From Muribaculaceae bacterium (GTDB taxonomy: Bacteria > Bacteroidota > Bacteroidia > Bacteroidales > Muribaculaceae), in the NCBI GenBank assembly GCA_017626045.1, contig JAGAJP010000034.1, positions 17,905-81,904 of the forward strand: a DNA stretch of 64,000 bases. Direction: 5' to 3'. Below the pieces are notes generated by a model. The model worked only from the letters and a program-made list of their open reading frames with translations, was not told the origin of the DNA and did not search any database. A program made the translations under genes and the position numbers. Below are positions 24,878 through 33,131 of this stretch, one piece after another. Position 1 is the first letter of the stretch; the number at the start of each line of letters is the position of its first letter.

Positions 24878-26050
24878 ATGGAAAAAACATGGCGTTGGTT
24901 TGGCCCCAACGATAAGATTACCCTTGACATGCTACGTCAGATTGGCGTGACAGGTATTGTCACAGCGTTGCATCATATCCCCAACGGCGAGGTCTGGAGC
25001 CTCGACGAGGTGATGAAGATGAAAAACTATATCGAGGATCATGGCCTCAGATGGAGCGTCGTGGAAAGCCTCCCCGTAAGCGAGTCGATCAAATACGGCG
25101 GCGATGACCGCGATGAACTTATCGAAAAATACAAGGAGAGTCTTGCCAATCTCGGTAAGGCGGGCGTCAAGACCATCTGCTATAACTTTATGCCGGTGCT
25201 TGACTGGGCGCGTACCGACCTTGACTATCCCAACCCGGACGGCACCACTAACCTTTATTTCAACAAGGCGGAATTCGCCTATTTCGACATCCATATCCTG
25301 AAGCGCGAGGGTGCTGAAAAGGACTATGATGAGGAGACTCTCCGCCGTATGAAGGAGGAAGTGGCTCCGAGAATGGACGAGGAAGGTGAGAAGCGTCTGG
25401 TAGACAATATTATAGTCAAGACGCAGGGCTTTGTCAACGGAAATATATCCGAGAAAGACTTGAATCCGGTGCAGAAATTCCGTGACCTCCTTGCTCTCTA
25501 CAAAGGAATCGACGCCGACGCGCTTCGCGCCAATATGGCGTATTTCCTCAATGCGATAATGCCGGTTTGCGATGAATACGACATCAATATGTGCGTTCAC
25601 CCCGATGATCCTCCGATGCAGATTCTCGGATTGCCGCGTATCGTGACCTGCGATGAAGATATCAAGGCGTTTCTCGATGCCGTGCCCAATCCCCACAACG
25701 GTCTGACCTTCTGCGCCGGTTCTCTGAGCGGAGGTGCCCACAATGATGTGCCTGCGCTTGCCGACAAGTATGCGTCGCGCACCCATTTCGTCCACGCCCG
25801 CATCTGCAACGTGCTGCCTAACGGTGATTTCAAGGAGTCGTCGCATCTTGATCCGAGGTTGATTGAGGTGGTACGGATTTTCGAGACCCGTCGTCCCGAT
25901 GTCCCGATGCGTGTGGACCACGCGCCTCTGATGCTCGGCGATGAGAAGATGGGCTATAACGCCGGCTATTCGTTCCACGGACGTATGCTCGCTCTCGGTA
26001 TGGTGGGCGGAATCATGGCGGCTGTCAGGGAATTCAATTCCAAGAAATAA
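24878..26050 (+). CDS. uxuA: Mannonate dehydratase
   Basis: 390 aa, the family length. It dehydrates D-mannonate to 2-keto-3-deoxygluconate in hexuronate (glucuronate) catabolism. The start MEKTWRWFGPNDKITLDMLR, the TALHHIPNGEVW segment, CYNFMPVLDW, the metal-binding CVHPDDPP, HARICN and the terminal DHAPLM/GYSFHGR blocks are typical of UxuA. It heads a six-gene operon. No uronate isomerase or reductase gene is nearby, so the rest of the pathway must be elsewhere. Confidence 0.93.
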   Translation: MEKTWRWFGPNDKITLDMLRQIGVTGIVTALHHIPNGEVWSLDEVMKMKNYIEDHGLRWSVVESLPVSESIKYGGDDRDELIEKYKESLANLGKAGVKTICYNFMPVLDWARTDLDYPNPDGTTNLYFNKAEFAYFDIHILKREGAEKDYDEETLRRMKEEVAPRMDEEGEKRLVDNIIVKTQGFVNGNISEKDLNPVQKFRDLLALYKGIDADALRANMAYFLNAIMPVCDEYDINMCVHPDDPPMQILGLPRIVTCDEDIKAFLDAVPNPHNGLTFCAGSLSGGAHNDVPALADKYASRTHFVHARICNVLPNGDFKESSHLDPRLIEVVRIFETRRPDVPMRVDHAPLMLGDEKMGYNAGYSFHGRMLALGMVGGIMAAVREFNSKK

Positions 26051-26072
26051 TTTCTAAGAAAAACATACAACG

Positions 26073-26615
26073 ATGAAAAAGAAATTTTCCAAAGAAGAGG
26101 CGCAGGCATGGGTCGATAGCCGCGCCTGGGCAAAAGGCATTGACCTTAAGGCTGATGCTACTATTGATGCGGTGGAGTTTGCGGAGCAGTATGCGGCTAA
26201 TCCCGAGCTATGGGACGCTCTTTTTGCCTGGATTAAGGATACAGACCTCAAGACCGTTGCTGCCGGAAAGCATGATATAGTGCCGGGACGCCTTTGGGTA
26301 AACATTCTTGAGTATACTCCCAAGAGCGCTCAGGACACCAAGATAGAGAGCCATGAGAATTTCATCGACCTGCAGTATACTTTCGTGGGAGATGAGCTGA
26401 TGGGACTCGCGTCGCATGTAATTCCCACCGGGCCATACGATCCCGTGAAAGATAAGACAAACTATACCACCGACGAGGAGATTTCCTATGTCCCGGCTCC
26501 CAACGACACATTCTTCCTTTATTTCCCGAAAGACATGCACCAGCCTTCTGTAAGGGCGCATGAGAATGCCGGTCCGAGCCGAAAGGTGGTTGGTAAGATT
26601 GAATACGCCAAGTGA
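26073..26615 (+). CDS. YhcH/YjgK/YiaL family protein
   Basis: 180 aa. The cupin-like family core is clear, with the metal-binding blocks ESHENFIDLQY and FPKDMHQPSV. YhcH-type proteins accompany sialic acid and hexuronate catabolic genes and are thought to act on sugar isomers or anomers, but the reaction is not settled. The 22-base gap after uxuA fits cotranscription and a role in uronate use. It is also relevant that a sialic acid synthesis operon lies 1.7 kb away, although that runs in the opposite direction. Confidence 0.8.
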   Translation: MKKKFSKEEAQAWVDSRAWAKGIDLKADATIDAVEFAEQYAANPELWDALFAWIKDTDLKTVAAGKHDIVPGRLWVNILEYTPKSAQDTKIESHENFIDLQYTFVGDELMGLASHVIPTGPYDPVKDKTNYTTDEEISYVPAPNDTFFLYFPKDMHQPSVRAHENAGPSRKVVGKIEYAK

Positions 26616-26887
26616 TGGGTGTCGTGGATATTGTGGGATATTCGGCCGCTATCTGTATGGTGTTTGGATATCTTCCCCAGGCTGTCGCCACAATCCGGAC
26701 CCGCGACACCGACGGCATTGCAATGCCGACTTTCCTTATGTTGGGTCTCGGGTCGGTGCTGTTTGTGGCTCAGGGTATCATGACCGGAAACATGCCGCTT
26801 GTGATCACCAACGCCATCACCACCGTTTGCTCGGTGATTGTGTTTGTTATCAAAATCCATAACGACAGAAAGAAAAAGAAGAAGTGA
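26615..26887 (+). CDS. SemiSWEET-type sugar transporter
   Basis: 90 aa with three membrane helices and the PQ-loop motif (GYLPQAVATIRTRDTDGIAM). SemiSWEETs dimerise and allow passive transport of sugars across the inner membrane. The ATG overlaps the YhcH stop by one base; a GTG three bases earlier is possible. A basic tail (DRKKKKK) ends the protein, and the next gene overlaps it by 4 bases. Its place suggests uptake or release of a sugar linked to the uxuA pathway. Confidence 0.85.
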   Translation: MGVVDIVGYSAAICMVFGYLPQAVATIRTRDTDGIAMPTFLMLGLGSVLFVAQGIMTGNMPLVITNAITTVCSVIVFVIKIHNDRKKKKK

Positions 26888-27792
26888 AGACTGCGTTGCT
26901 CACCGGTGCGTCCGGACTTCTTGGCTCTTATCTTGTCCCGAAGCTCGGGGTAGAATATAAGGTCGTTTCTCTGCAGAGGCGCGATGCCGATGTGGAGTGC
27001 GACCTTTCCGTTTCGGAGCCCCGGCTGGAGGGTCGTAAATTCAATCTGGTGGTGCACGCCGCCGGAACCGAGGTGGAGTCTGATGCGCTCGCTGTCAATC
27101 TTGAGGGAACCCGCCGTCTTCTGAAGTCGCTCGAGGCTAATCCGCCTGACGAGTTCGTCTTTGTCTCAAGCTGGGAGGTCTACAGCCCCGATGCCGGAGA
27201 GGATGTGGGGGAGTCCCGAAACCTATGGGCTTCCACTAAGTGCGGTCAGTCGAAAGCGCTCGCGGAGGGCTTGCTTTCCGACTGGTGTCGCGACCATGGC
27301 GTCTTGCTGACTGTGATCCGTCCGGCGAGGATGCTGGGCAAAGGTGTGAAAGGGGAGATGGCTCGCCTTTTCAACGATGTGGTCTCGGGACGCTATATAC
27401 ATGTCCGCGACAATGACGCGAGGCTCTCGATAGTGTGCGCTTCTGATGTGGCTGAGGCTGTAAATATGCTCCATTCCATCGGAGGAATCTATAACATCAC
27501 CGATGGCAGAGGTGTCACCTGGCTTGAACTGGCGGATGCCATGAGTGCCAATTGCGGGCAAATGAAGCGTCAGACGTTCCTGCCCCGAAAGTGGGCTTCA
27601 CTGGCATGGCACTTCGCGTCGTGGCTCCCTCCGGTGAAAGCGTCTCTTGATCCAGAGGTCCTTGCGAGGCGAGGCAAGACTCTTGTCCTTTCCGATGCGG
27701 CTGTGAGGTCTGTGCTCGGAGAGCGATGGAAGCCTTTCCCTACCCTTGAGGTACTGGCTCGAACCTGTCGTGACTATCCTTATATTGACTGA
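26884..27792 (+). CDS. NAD-dependent epimerase/dehydratase-like protein, catalytic Tyr replaced
   Basis: 302 aa from a GTG start overlapping the SemiSWEET stop (GTGA). The Rossmann start LLTGASGLLGSYL and the VVHAAG and SSWEVYSP segments identify an extended short-chain dehydrogenase. Where the active site should read Tyr-x-x-x-Lys, the sequence is TKCGQSKALAEG, so Cys stands in place of Tyr while Lys is kept. It may be a binding protein or use altered chemistry. Substrate unknown; the operon suggests sugar metabolism. Confidence 0.75.
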   Translation: MKTALLTGASGLLGSYLVPKLGVEYKVVSLQRRDADVECDLSVSEPRLEGRKFNLVVHAAGTEVESDALAVNLEGTRRLLKSLEANPPDEFVFVSSWEVYSPDAGEDVGESRNLWASTKCGQSKALAEGLLSDWCRDHGVLLTVIRPARMLGKGVKGEMARLFNDVVSGRYIHVRDNDARLSIVCASDVAEAVNMLHSIGGIYNITDGRGVTWLELADAMSANCGQMKRQTFLPRKWASLAWHFASWLPPVKASLDPEVLARRGKTLVLSDAAVRSVLGERWKPFPTLEVLARTCRDYPYID

Positions 27793-27795
27793 TAC

Positions 27796-28635
27796 ATGGG
27801 TGTTTTTAAGAATTTGTTCGATACTGTCGCATCTTTCGGAAAGGTGTTGCTCCTTTCGGGTGCTCCTTCTCCGGCGGCAGAGCGCAAGAACTCGCGCCTT
27901 ATAGTGATGGGCAACGGCCCGTCACTGCGCGATACAATCCGCGAACATGGGCAGCTGCTTGCCGATTCCGATTCCCTCGCGGTGAATTTCGCGGCAAATG
28001 CGGATGAGTTCGGTATTCTTAAGCCGAATATTTATGTTCTTGCCGACCCTCATTTCTTTTCGGTAGGAGAGGCAGGAGTGAGTGAGAATCCCAATGTCGT
28101 GTCGTTGTGGGAGAATTTAGGGAAAGTGGATTGGAATATGGTGCTTTATGTGCCGTGTCGCGCGAAAATCCCCGAATCCATCGAAAAAAATAGCACGATT
28201 CGTCTTAGACGTTATAACCTTACTCCCGGAGAGGGTCTGAAAGGACCTATCCATTGGTTGTATCGCCGGGGGCTTGCGGTGCCGCGTCCGCGAAACGTGC
28301 TGATAGCGTCGCTGATGGTGGCGTTGCGCGAGGGGTACAGGAACATTGCTATTGTAGGGGCAGACCACACCTGGAGCCGTGACCTTTGGGTCGACGACCG
28401 CAACAGGGTTATCTCAGTGCAGAAACATTTCTATAAAGACAATGATAAGGAGTTTGAGCGAGTGGCAAAGGAATACGAAGGGTATCACCTTCACGACATC
28501 CTAAACAGCCTTACCATCGCCTTCCGTTCCTATCATCAGATAGCTGCCTATGCCGCGACTCTCGGCGCCTCGATTGTGAACTGCACCCCCGGAAGCTTCA
28601 TCGACGCGTTCCCCCGAGCTCCCCTGCCTCAGTAA
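27796..28635 (+). CDS. GNGPSL-motif protein, DUF115/MptE-like or GT42-like
   Basis: 279 aa, 3 bp after the SDR gene. The segment LIVMGNGPSLRDTI, the later LAVNFAANADEF and GYRNIAIVGADHTW blocks match the nucleotide-binding plan shared by DUF115/Maf-type glycosyltransferases, 6-hydroxymethylpterin pyrophosphokinase MptE, and GT42 sialyltransferases. No signal peptide. The first 30 residues are amphipathic. Which branch it belongs to cannot be decided by eye. Because a complete CMP-nonulosonate cassette lies nearby, a nonulosonate transferase role is a reasonable but unproven idea. Confidence 0.6.
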   Translation: MGVFKNLFDTVASFGKVLLLSGAPSPAAERKNSRLIVMGNGPSLRDTIREHGQLLADSDSLAVNFAANADEFGILKPNIYVLADPHFFSVGEAGVSENPNVVSLWENLGKVDWNMVLYVPCRAKIPESIEKNSTIRLRRYNLTPGEGLKGPIHWLYRRGLAVPRPRNVLIASLMVALREGYRNIAIVGADHTWSRDLWVDDRNRVISVQKHFYKDNDKEFERVAKEYEGYHLHDILNSLTIAFRSYHQIAAYAATLGASIVNCTPGSFIDAFPRAPLPQ

Positions 28636-28651
28636 GACAACTGAACCAGAT

Positions 28652-29971
28652 ATGAATGAGAATAAAACCCCATTGGATAACGGTAAAGTCTCAAAGTCTC
28701 AGGGCTGTTTGGCTCTGTCACCGATGCTTGTGTTTCTGCTATTGTATGTGGCGGTATCTGCCTTCATAGGTGACTTTTACAAGATTCCCATCTCAGTCGC
28801 GCTTCTCGCCGCATCGATGTGGGCGATAATAATCTATAAAGGAAAAAACCTTAAGGAGAGGATTGAGACGTTCTCATCGGCAGCCGCCAAGAGCGATATC
28901 CTATATATGATATGGATTTTTATTCTTGCGGGTGCGTTCGCATCGGTGGCTAAGGCTATAGGTGCTGTCGATGCCACTGTCAGTTTCACGCTGATGGTGT
29001 TTCCATCCGAGTATATAGTTCCTACACTGTTTGTGGCATCCTGCTTTATCTCTTTCTCTATCGGTACCTCGGTAGGCACTGTGGTGGCACTCACTCCGCT
29101 CGCTGCAGAACTTGCATCCTCCGGAGACGCAAATGTTCCGTTTTTTGTGGCGGCGGTTCTCGGTGGAGCCTTTTTCGGCGACAACATTTCTTTTATTTCC
29201 GATACCACGATTGCCGCGACTCGTTCGCAGGGTTGCAACATGCAGGACAAGTTCCGAGTGAACCTTTGGATTGCATTGCCGGCTGCGATTGCCACGCTGG
29301 CTTGTTATGTATTCCTTACCCATGGTGTACCGGAGATATTGGCACCGGAGGAACACGATCCATGGCTGATGCTTCCATATCTTGTAGTGATTGTGACGGC
29401 TGTGGTAGGGGTGAATGTCACACTTGTGTTGACTGCAGGTATCGGTTGCGCTGTGATACTTGGAATCTTAAACGGTGTTGATGTGTTTGATCTGGCGTCG
29501 TTCATGGGAGAAGGTATTGAGTCGATGGGAAGCCTGATAATCATCACTCTTCTTGCATCCGGAATGCTCGGTGTCATCAAGGAGAGCGGTGGTATTCAGT
29601 TTATCCTTCAGGGTTTGTCGCAACGCATCTCAGGACTTCGCGGTGCGCAGGCGGTGCTTGCGCTATTGGTTGGCATCGTCAATCTTTGCACTGCAAACAA
29701 TACAGTCGCCATCATTACAGTAGGCAGTCTCTCTCGCGACATTTCCCGTCGTTTCGGCGTGGATCCGCGCAAGAGCGCCTCCATTCTCGACTCAGCGTCT
29801 TGTGTGGTGCAATGCCTGATTCCTTATGGCGCTCAGACACTTCTCGCCACCTCGCTCGCCGACATCTCTCCCGCCGCCCCCTTCCCTTATCTCTATTATC
29901 CCTGGGCACTCGCCATCACTCTGACCCTCTCCATCATCTTCCTCTTCCCCCGCCGCTATTCATCCCGCTGA
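28652..29971 (+). CDS. nhaC: NhaC family Na+/H+ antiporter
   Basis: 439 aa with about eleven membrane segments. The FISFSIGTSVGTVVALTPLA and FFGDNISFISDTTIAATRSQG blocks are characteristic of NhaC/ArsB-like exchangers. These exchange protons for Na+ (or, in relatives, organic anions) at the inner membrane. It is the last gene of the uxuA operon, 16 bases after the DUF115-like gene. The link to the sugar genes is only positional. Confidence 0.87.
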   Translation: MNENKTPLDNGKVSKSQGCLALSPMLVFLLLYVAVSAFIGDFYKIPISVALLAASMWAIIIYKGKNLKERIETFSSAAAKSDILYMIWIFILAGAFASVAKAIGAVDATVSFTLMVFPSEYIVPTLFVASCFISFSIGTSVGTVVALTPLAAELASSGDANVPFFVAAVLGGAFFGDNISFISDTTIAATRSQGCNMQDKFRVNLWIALPAAIATLACYVFLTHGVPEILAPEEHDPWLMLPYLVVIVTAVVGVNVTLVLTAGIGCAVILGILNGVDVFDLASFMGEGIESMGSLIIITLLASGMLGVIKESGGIQFILQGLSQRISGLRGAQAVLALLVGIVNLCTANNTVAIITVGSLSRDISRRFGVDPRKSASILDSASCVVQCLIPYGAQTLLATSLADISPAAPFPYLYYPWALAITLTLSIIFLFPRRYSSR

Positions 29972-30005
29972 GCAACTCACTTAATAACTGAGACAAAAGA
30001 AGTGA

Positions 30006-30125
30006 TGAACTGAAATTATAGACTGTCTGAACTACAAGGAAAACATATTCGAATTTGTAGTCAACCCTATTGGGAAGAGAGTTATAGAAGTCATCAAATT
30101 CTGATGTCTTGTAGATGGTTCGAAT
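30006..30125 (-). pseudogene. Remnant of a RelE/HigB-type toxin gene
   Basis: About 40 codons on the minus strand read IRTIYKTSEFDDFYNSLPNR and VDYKFEYVFLVVQT, closely like the N-terminal third of phage-derived RelE/HigB toxins of Bacteroides (RTVYKTxDFDEFYxSL...). After that the frame turns into unrelated residues and overlaps the end of nhaC. No start codon lies at the expected place and no antitoxin gene follows. I take it as a decayed toxin-antitoxin locus. Confidence 0.45.
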
Positions 30126-30279
30126 ATTTGATTTATTCTCAGTTCTCTTTTCCACTGAAAATGGAGTCTTTAATGTTAAAAGATAAACAATAAAAAGAAC
30201 GAACAAGGTCTAATCCCCAATTGAAAATTTGTGCGATGTACGAACTATTTATATGCAAACTGTCGCGATTGTTCGTTGA

Positions 30280-30609
30280 TTAATTGCGGCGGGCGGAGGG
30301 ATGCCACAGTTCCATGTCGACATATCTCACACGGGGGCGGAAGGCTGGGTTTAGGAAATCGCGAGACGAGTCATAGAGGGGATAGCCCACGCCGCCGAGC
30401 GTCATCAGCGCGTAGACGGTGTTGGCCGTCCAGCGGAGCAGCGTCGGAAATGGAAATACCGGCGCGAATAGGATATCGGACACGCTCATCATGGAGACGA
30501 GGAAAAGCAATGCCCAGAGGCGTGGCTGCGAGGTGTAGGAACTGCCGACGCGATGCATGAAGACGGCAATTGAGGGGCGTTTGCGGAAGAATGATTTAGG
30601 GAAGTTCAT
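30280..30609 (-). CDS. Small membrane protein of unknown function
   Basis: 109 aa with two probable membrane helices (LWALLFLVSMMSVSDILFAP and LLRWTANTVYALMTLGGVG) and basic ends. The codon use looks like its neighbours. It is a lone minus-strand gene between a decayed toxin remnant and the divergent Nudix gene. I do not recognise a family. It could be a genuine lineage-specific protein; a spurious frame is less likely given the membrane-helix pattern. Confidence 0.5.
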   Translation of the reverse strand: MNFPKSFFRKRPSIAVFMHRVGSSYTSQPRLWALLFLVSMMSVSDILFAPVFPFPTLLRWTANTVYALMTLGGVGYPLYDSSRDFLNPAFRPRVRYVDMELWHPSARRN

Positions 30610-30781
30610 TGCGGAGTGGGCGGGTGTTAATTGTCATAGCCATAGTTTTCCTGCTTTTTTCAAATCCAAGTACAAAAGTACAACAAATTTTTCTTAGCTA
30701 CCTATGAGTTGTTTAAATTTATTTCTTTATTTAGACCCCATCTCACAAAAATATGAACCTTGTGTCAGCTGTGTTCGGTGA

Positions 30782-30813
30782 TTGTTTGTGATGAAGGGGC
30801 AAAAATATATTTG
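30782..30813 (+). promoter_or_regulatory. Promoter of the Nudix-vWA pair
   Basis: TTG (30782-30784), a 21-base spacer, then TATATTTG (30806-30813). The -7 box runs into a TTTGTGTCATA half site at 30810-30820, so a bound repressor could block it. Confidence 0.55.
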
Positions 30814-30838
30814 TGTCATAAAAACATTATTGCATCTA

Positions 30839-30859
30839 TTTGTGTTATATAGACACAAA
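30839..30859. promoter_or_regulatory. Inverted-repeat operator candidate upstream of the Nudix regulator
   Basis: TTTGTGT/ACACAAA with a 7-base centre, 5 bases before the start codon. The half site with its flank (TTTGTGTtATA) matches TTTGTGTcATA at 30810-30820, and TTGTGTCA occurs again near 30760. The arrangement suits autoregulation by an NrtR/AraR-like Nudix repressor. Confidence 0.55.
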
Positions 30860-30863
30860 GACA

Positions 30864-31679
30864 ATGAAAATGGAATATACTTATAAATATCCTCATGCTG
30901 CGATAACTGCTGACTGCGTTATCTATGGTTTCGACGGCGAGCGGCTTAAGATTCTGCTGGTGGAGCGTGGCGTAGAACCATGCAAGGGTATGTGGGCGCT
31001 TCCCGGCGGTTTCATGAAGATTGACGAGACAATTGAGGAGACAGCCAAAAGGGAGCTCTCGGAGGAGACAGGTCTGCGAAACGTGTTTATGACGCAGTTC
31101 AAGGTCTTCAGCAAAGTTGACCGGGACCCAAGGGAAAGAGTTGTCACCGTAGTCTTCATGGCGCTCGTGCGCCCTTCCGACTACATGCTTGTCGCCGGCG
31201 ATGACGCCTCAAACGCCCTCTGGTTTGAGGAGCGGTTCCTTCCCCCTCTCGCTTTCGACCATGAGGAGATTATCGCTGAGACGCACCGTTATCTCGAGGA
31301 GCTAATTCGCCTTAAGCCGGTAGCTTTCGAATTGCTCAACAAGACCTTTTCGCTCGGTGAGCTACAGCGGGTATATGAGGAAATAACAGGCAAGAACTAT
31401 GACCGCCGTAATTTCCAGAGGAAGGCGGTCCAGAGCGGTCTCTTGACTCCTGTCGTAAGCAAATCGGAGTGTCGGGGGATGGAATGTGATTGCGACGTGG
31501 TATGTGAGTCCGTGGGGTCTCGCTATTCCGCTAAGCGGCCGAAACCCGGCAGAAAACCCAACAGACTGTTTACTTTCCTGAAAAAAAATAGCGGCGTAGA
31601 CGGGAAGAAGTTTGAAGGAGAATCGAGAAATGATTCAGAGGAGTCAGATGCCTCGATTAAAGACCTATTCGACTTTTAG
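30864..31679 (+). CDS. Nudix hydrolase-like transcription regulator (NrtR/AraR-type)
   Basis: 271 aa. Start at ATG 30864; the frame is open to a TTG 24 bases upstream, inside the putative operator. The Nudix domain (about 8-140) keeps the full box GX5EX7REUXEEXGU (residues 49-71, MKIDETIEETAKRELSEETG). A winged-helix NrtR-type domain follows (about 145-205). The last 65 residues are a Cys-rich patch and a basic/acidic tail. Family members sense ADP-ribose or sugar derivatives and repress NAD or arabinose genes. The intact box suggests hydrolysis is still possible. The vWA gene downstream is the likely partner or target. Confidence 0.75.
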   Translation: MKMEYTYKYPHAAITADCVIYGFDGERLKILLVERGVEPCKGMWALPGGFMKIDETIEETAKRELSEETGLRNVFMTQFKVFSKVDRDPRERVVTVVFMALVRPSDYMLVAGDDASNALWFEERFLPPLAFDHEEIIAETHRYLEELIRLKPVAFELLNKTFSLGELQRVYEEITGKNYDRRNFQRKAVQSGLLTPVVSKSECRGMECDCDVVCESVGSRYSAKRPKPGRKPNRLFTFLKKNSGVDGKKFEGESRNDSEESDASIKDLFDF

Positions 31680-31691
31680 ATGGACTCTTAG
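31676..31691 (+). repeat. Dispersed 16-bp repeat TTAGATGGACTCTTAG, copy 2
   Basis: Overlaps the stop codon of the Nudix gene (its TTAG includes TAG). Identical to the copy at 24407-24422. Confidence 0.7.
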
Positions 31692-31796
31692 TCTTTCAAT
31701 AGCATTTACTGAAAAGCCGCTGACTTACAGATTATGCAACCACCGGCTTACGGATTATATCAATTTATCAATCAATTTTTTTTAACTTACACTTTT

Positions 31797-32474
31797 ATGA
31801 AAACTACAGTATTCAACCTGATTATCCTTGACGAGAGCGGTTCAATGGGTAACGTGACAAAGCAGACCATCTCCGGATGCAATGAAACGATTAATGTGGC
31901 GAAGTCTTCAGCCGAGAAGAACGCTGACGCAATCCGCTCCCTGACATCAATCTATGCTTTCCAGTCCGGCGGCCCCGTGAAATCACGCTACATCCTGAAA
32001 AACGAAGACTCAACGAAGGTGCGCCACATCACCGACAAAGACTATCAGCCATGGGGCGCCACGCCGCTTCTCGATGCCGTTGGCTCGACTCTTACGGAGC
32101 TCAAGACCGTGGCGGCGACTCATGAGGATGCTACCGGTGTAATCACTATAATCACCGACGGAATGGAAAACTCTTCCGAACGGTATACTTGGAAAGATGT
32201 CGCATCACTTATAGAGCAGTTTAAGGAGATGGGATGGACCGTCAATCTCATCGGAGCGAACATCGATGTCAATGACATGGCAGACATGATGAACATCGAC
32301 AACCGAATGGCCTTCGAGGCTTCGGAAAGCGGTACTCACGCGATGTTTAACAAATTTGTGTCACGTTCCAAGGTTTGCCTGGATGGTTATGCCGAGGAGG
32401 CGAGGTGCTGCCCAAATGTTGGACAGCGCGTCTCAAACAGAAAGAAACGCTCTTCCGACTTCTTCGAAAGGTAG
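31797..32474 (+). CDS. vWA domain protein
   Basis: 225 aa, cytoplasmic (no signal peptide). The start MKTTVFNLIILDESGSM was chosen because it opens directly into the vWA fold. The MIDAS metal site is Asp12-x-Ser14-x-Ser16, completed by Thr in WGATPLLDA and Asp in IITDGMENS. The C terminus is basic (RKKRSSDFFER). vWA domains bind ligands through a metal ion and often serve ATPase partners. None is adjacent; only the Nudix regulator lies upstream, and no separate promoter is seen. Function unknown. Confidence 0.8.
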   Translation: MKTTVFNLIILDESGSMGNVTKQTISGCNETINVAKSSAEKNADAIRSLTSIYAFQSGGPVKSRYILKNEDSTKVRHITDKDYQPWGATPLLDAVGSTLTELKTVAATHEDATGVITIITDGMENSSERYTWKDVASLIEQFKEMGWTVNLIGANIDVNDMADMMNIDNRMAFEASESGTHAMFNKFVSRSKVCLDGYAEEARCCPNVGQRVSNRKKRSSDFFER

Positions 32475-32486
32475 TCAGGTGGTATG

Positions 32487-33131
32487 TCAGAGGTAGCGTG
32501 TGACACCGCTGTGGCGGAATATTTCCGACATCTTCTTTGATGGATTCACGAGAATAGTGAGACCGGGATATGCCGAGGCGGTCGGCATGTCGTCATAATG
32601 GTCGGTAAGGAAGGATTCCACTCGGAGTCCTTCTTTTTCCTGTAGTTCCGTAATCCCTTCGAGCTTTTTTCTGCCGCGCATTTCAGTATAGTCCGACTCC
32701 CTTTCCGTGAGGCGTGTCGCCACAGCTCCGTCATATCCCATAGCCCGGCTCAGGGGTATGGCATATTCCTCCGGGGCGGCAGTGGCTATGTAGACGGCGC
32801 AGTCCTTAAGCCTCGGTGCCTCCACATATTCCCGCACCCGAGGGTTGGCATATTCCGCTAATTTTTCCGCGAGTGCTTCCCAGTCGCTCTCGTCATAATG
32901 GCGGCTGGCTATTCTTGTAAGATGCCATTTCATGGCGCGGTGGCTCATGAGTCGCGATGCCCGCAGTGTCATCCACCACAGGGACGCGATGCTCGCTCCC
33001 ACTGCACGTCGGCGCAACAGCGTCCACGGCATTCGCCGCATGAAGACGTGTAGTGAGTTTGTGGTCAATAAGGTGCCGTCAAGATCTACGAATGTGGCGC
33101 CTTTCGCGTATCCTTGAAATCGTTCGACCAT
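32487..33131 (-). CDS. HAD superfamily phosphatase (SerB-like)
   Basis: 214 aa. The nucleophile motif is Asp16-x-Asp18 in FVDLDGTLL, the cap is helical (about 35-110), motif II lies in VYIATAAPEE, Lys in RKKLEGI, and the metal-binding DHYDDMP. This is the plan of HAD-IB enzymes, which dephosphorylate small phosphomonoesters. Substrate unknown. Its start overlaps the phosphoribosyltransferase gene by 46 bases, which implies coupling. Confidence 0.82.
   Translation of the reverse strand: MVERFQGYAKGATFVDLDGTLLTTNSLHVFMRRMPWTLLRRRAVGASIASLWWMTLRASRLMSHRAMKWHLTRIASRHYDESDWEALAEKLAEYANPRVREYVEAPRLKDCAVYIATAAPEEYAIPLSRAMGYDGAVATRLTERESDYTEMRGRKKLEGITELQEKEGLRVESFLTDHYDDMPTASAYPGLTILVNPSKKMSEIFRHSGVTRYL

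Noticed and set aside
24932..25978. 348-codon open frame on the minus strand inside uxuA
   Set aside because: It is a shadow of uxuA, whose product is unmistakable; the antisense product is His/Arg-rich and resembles no protein.
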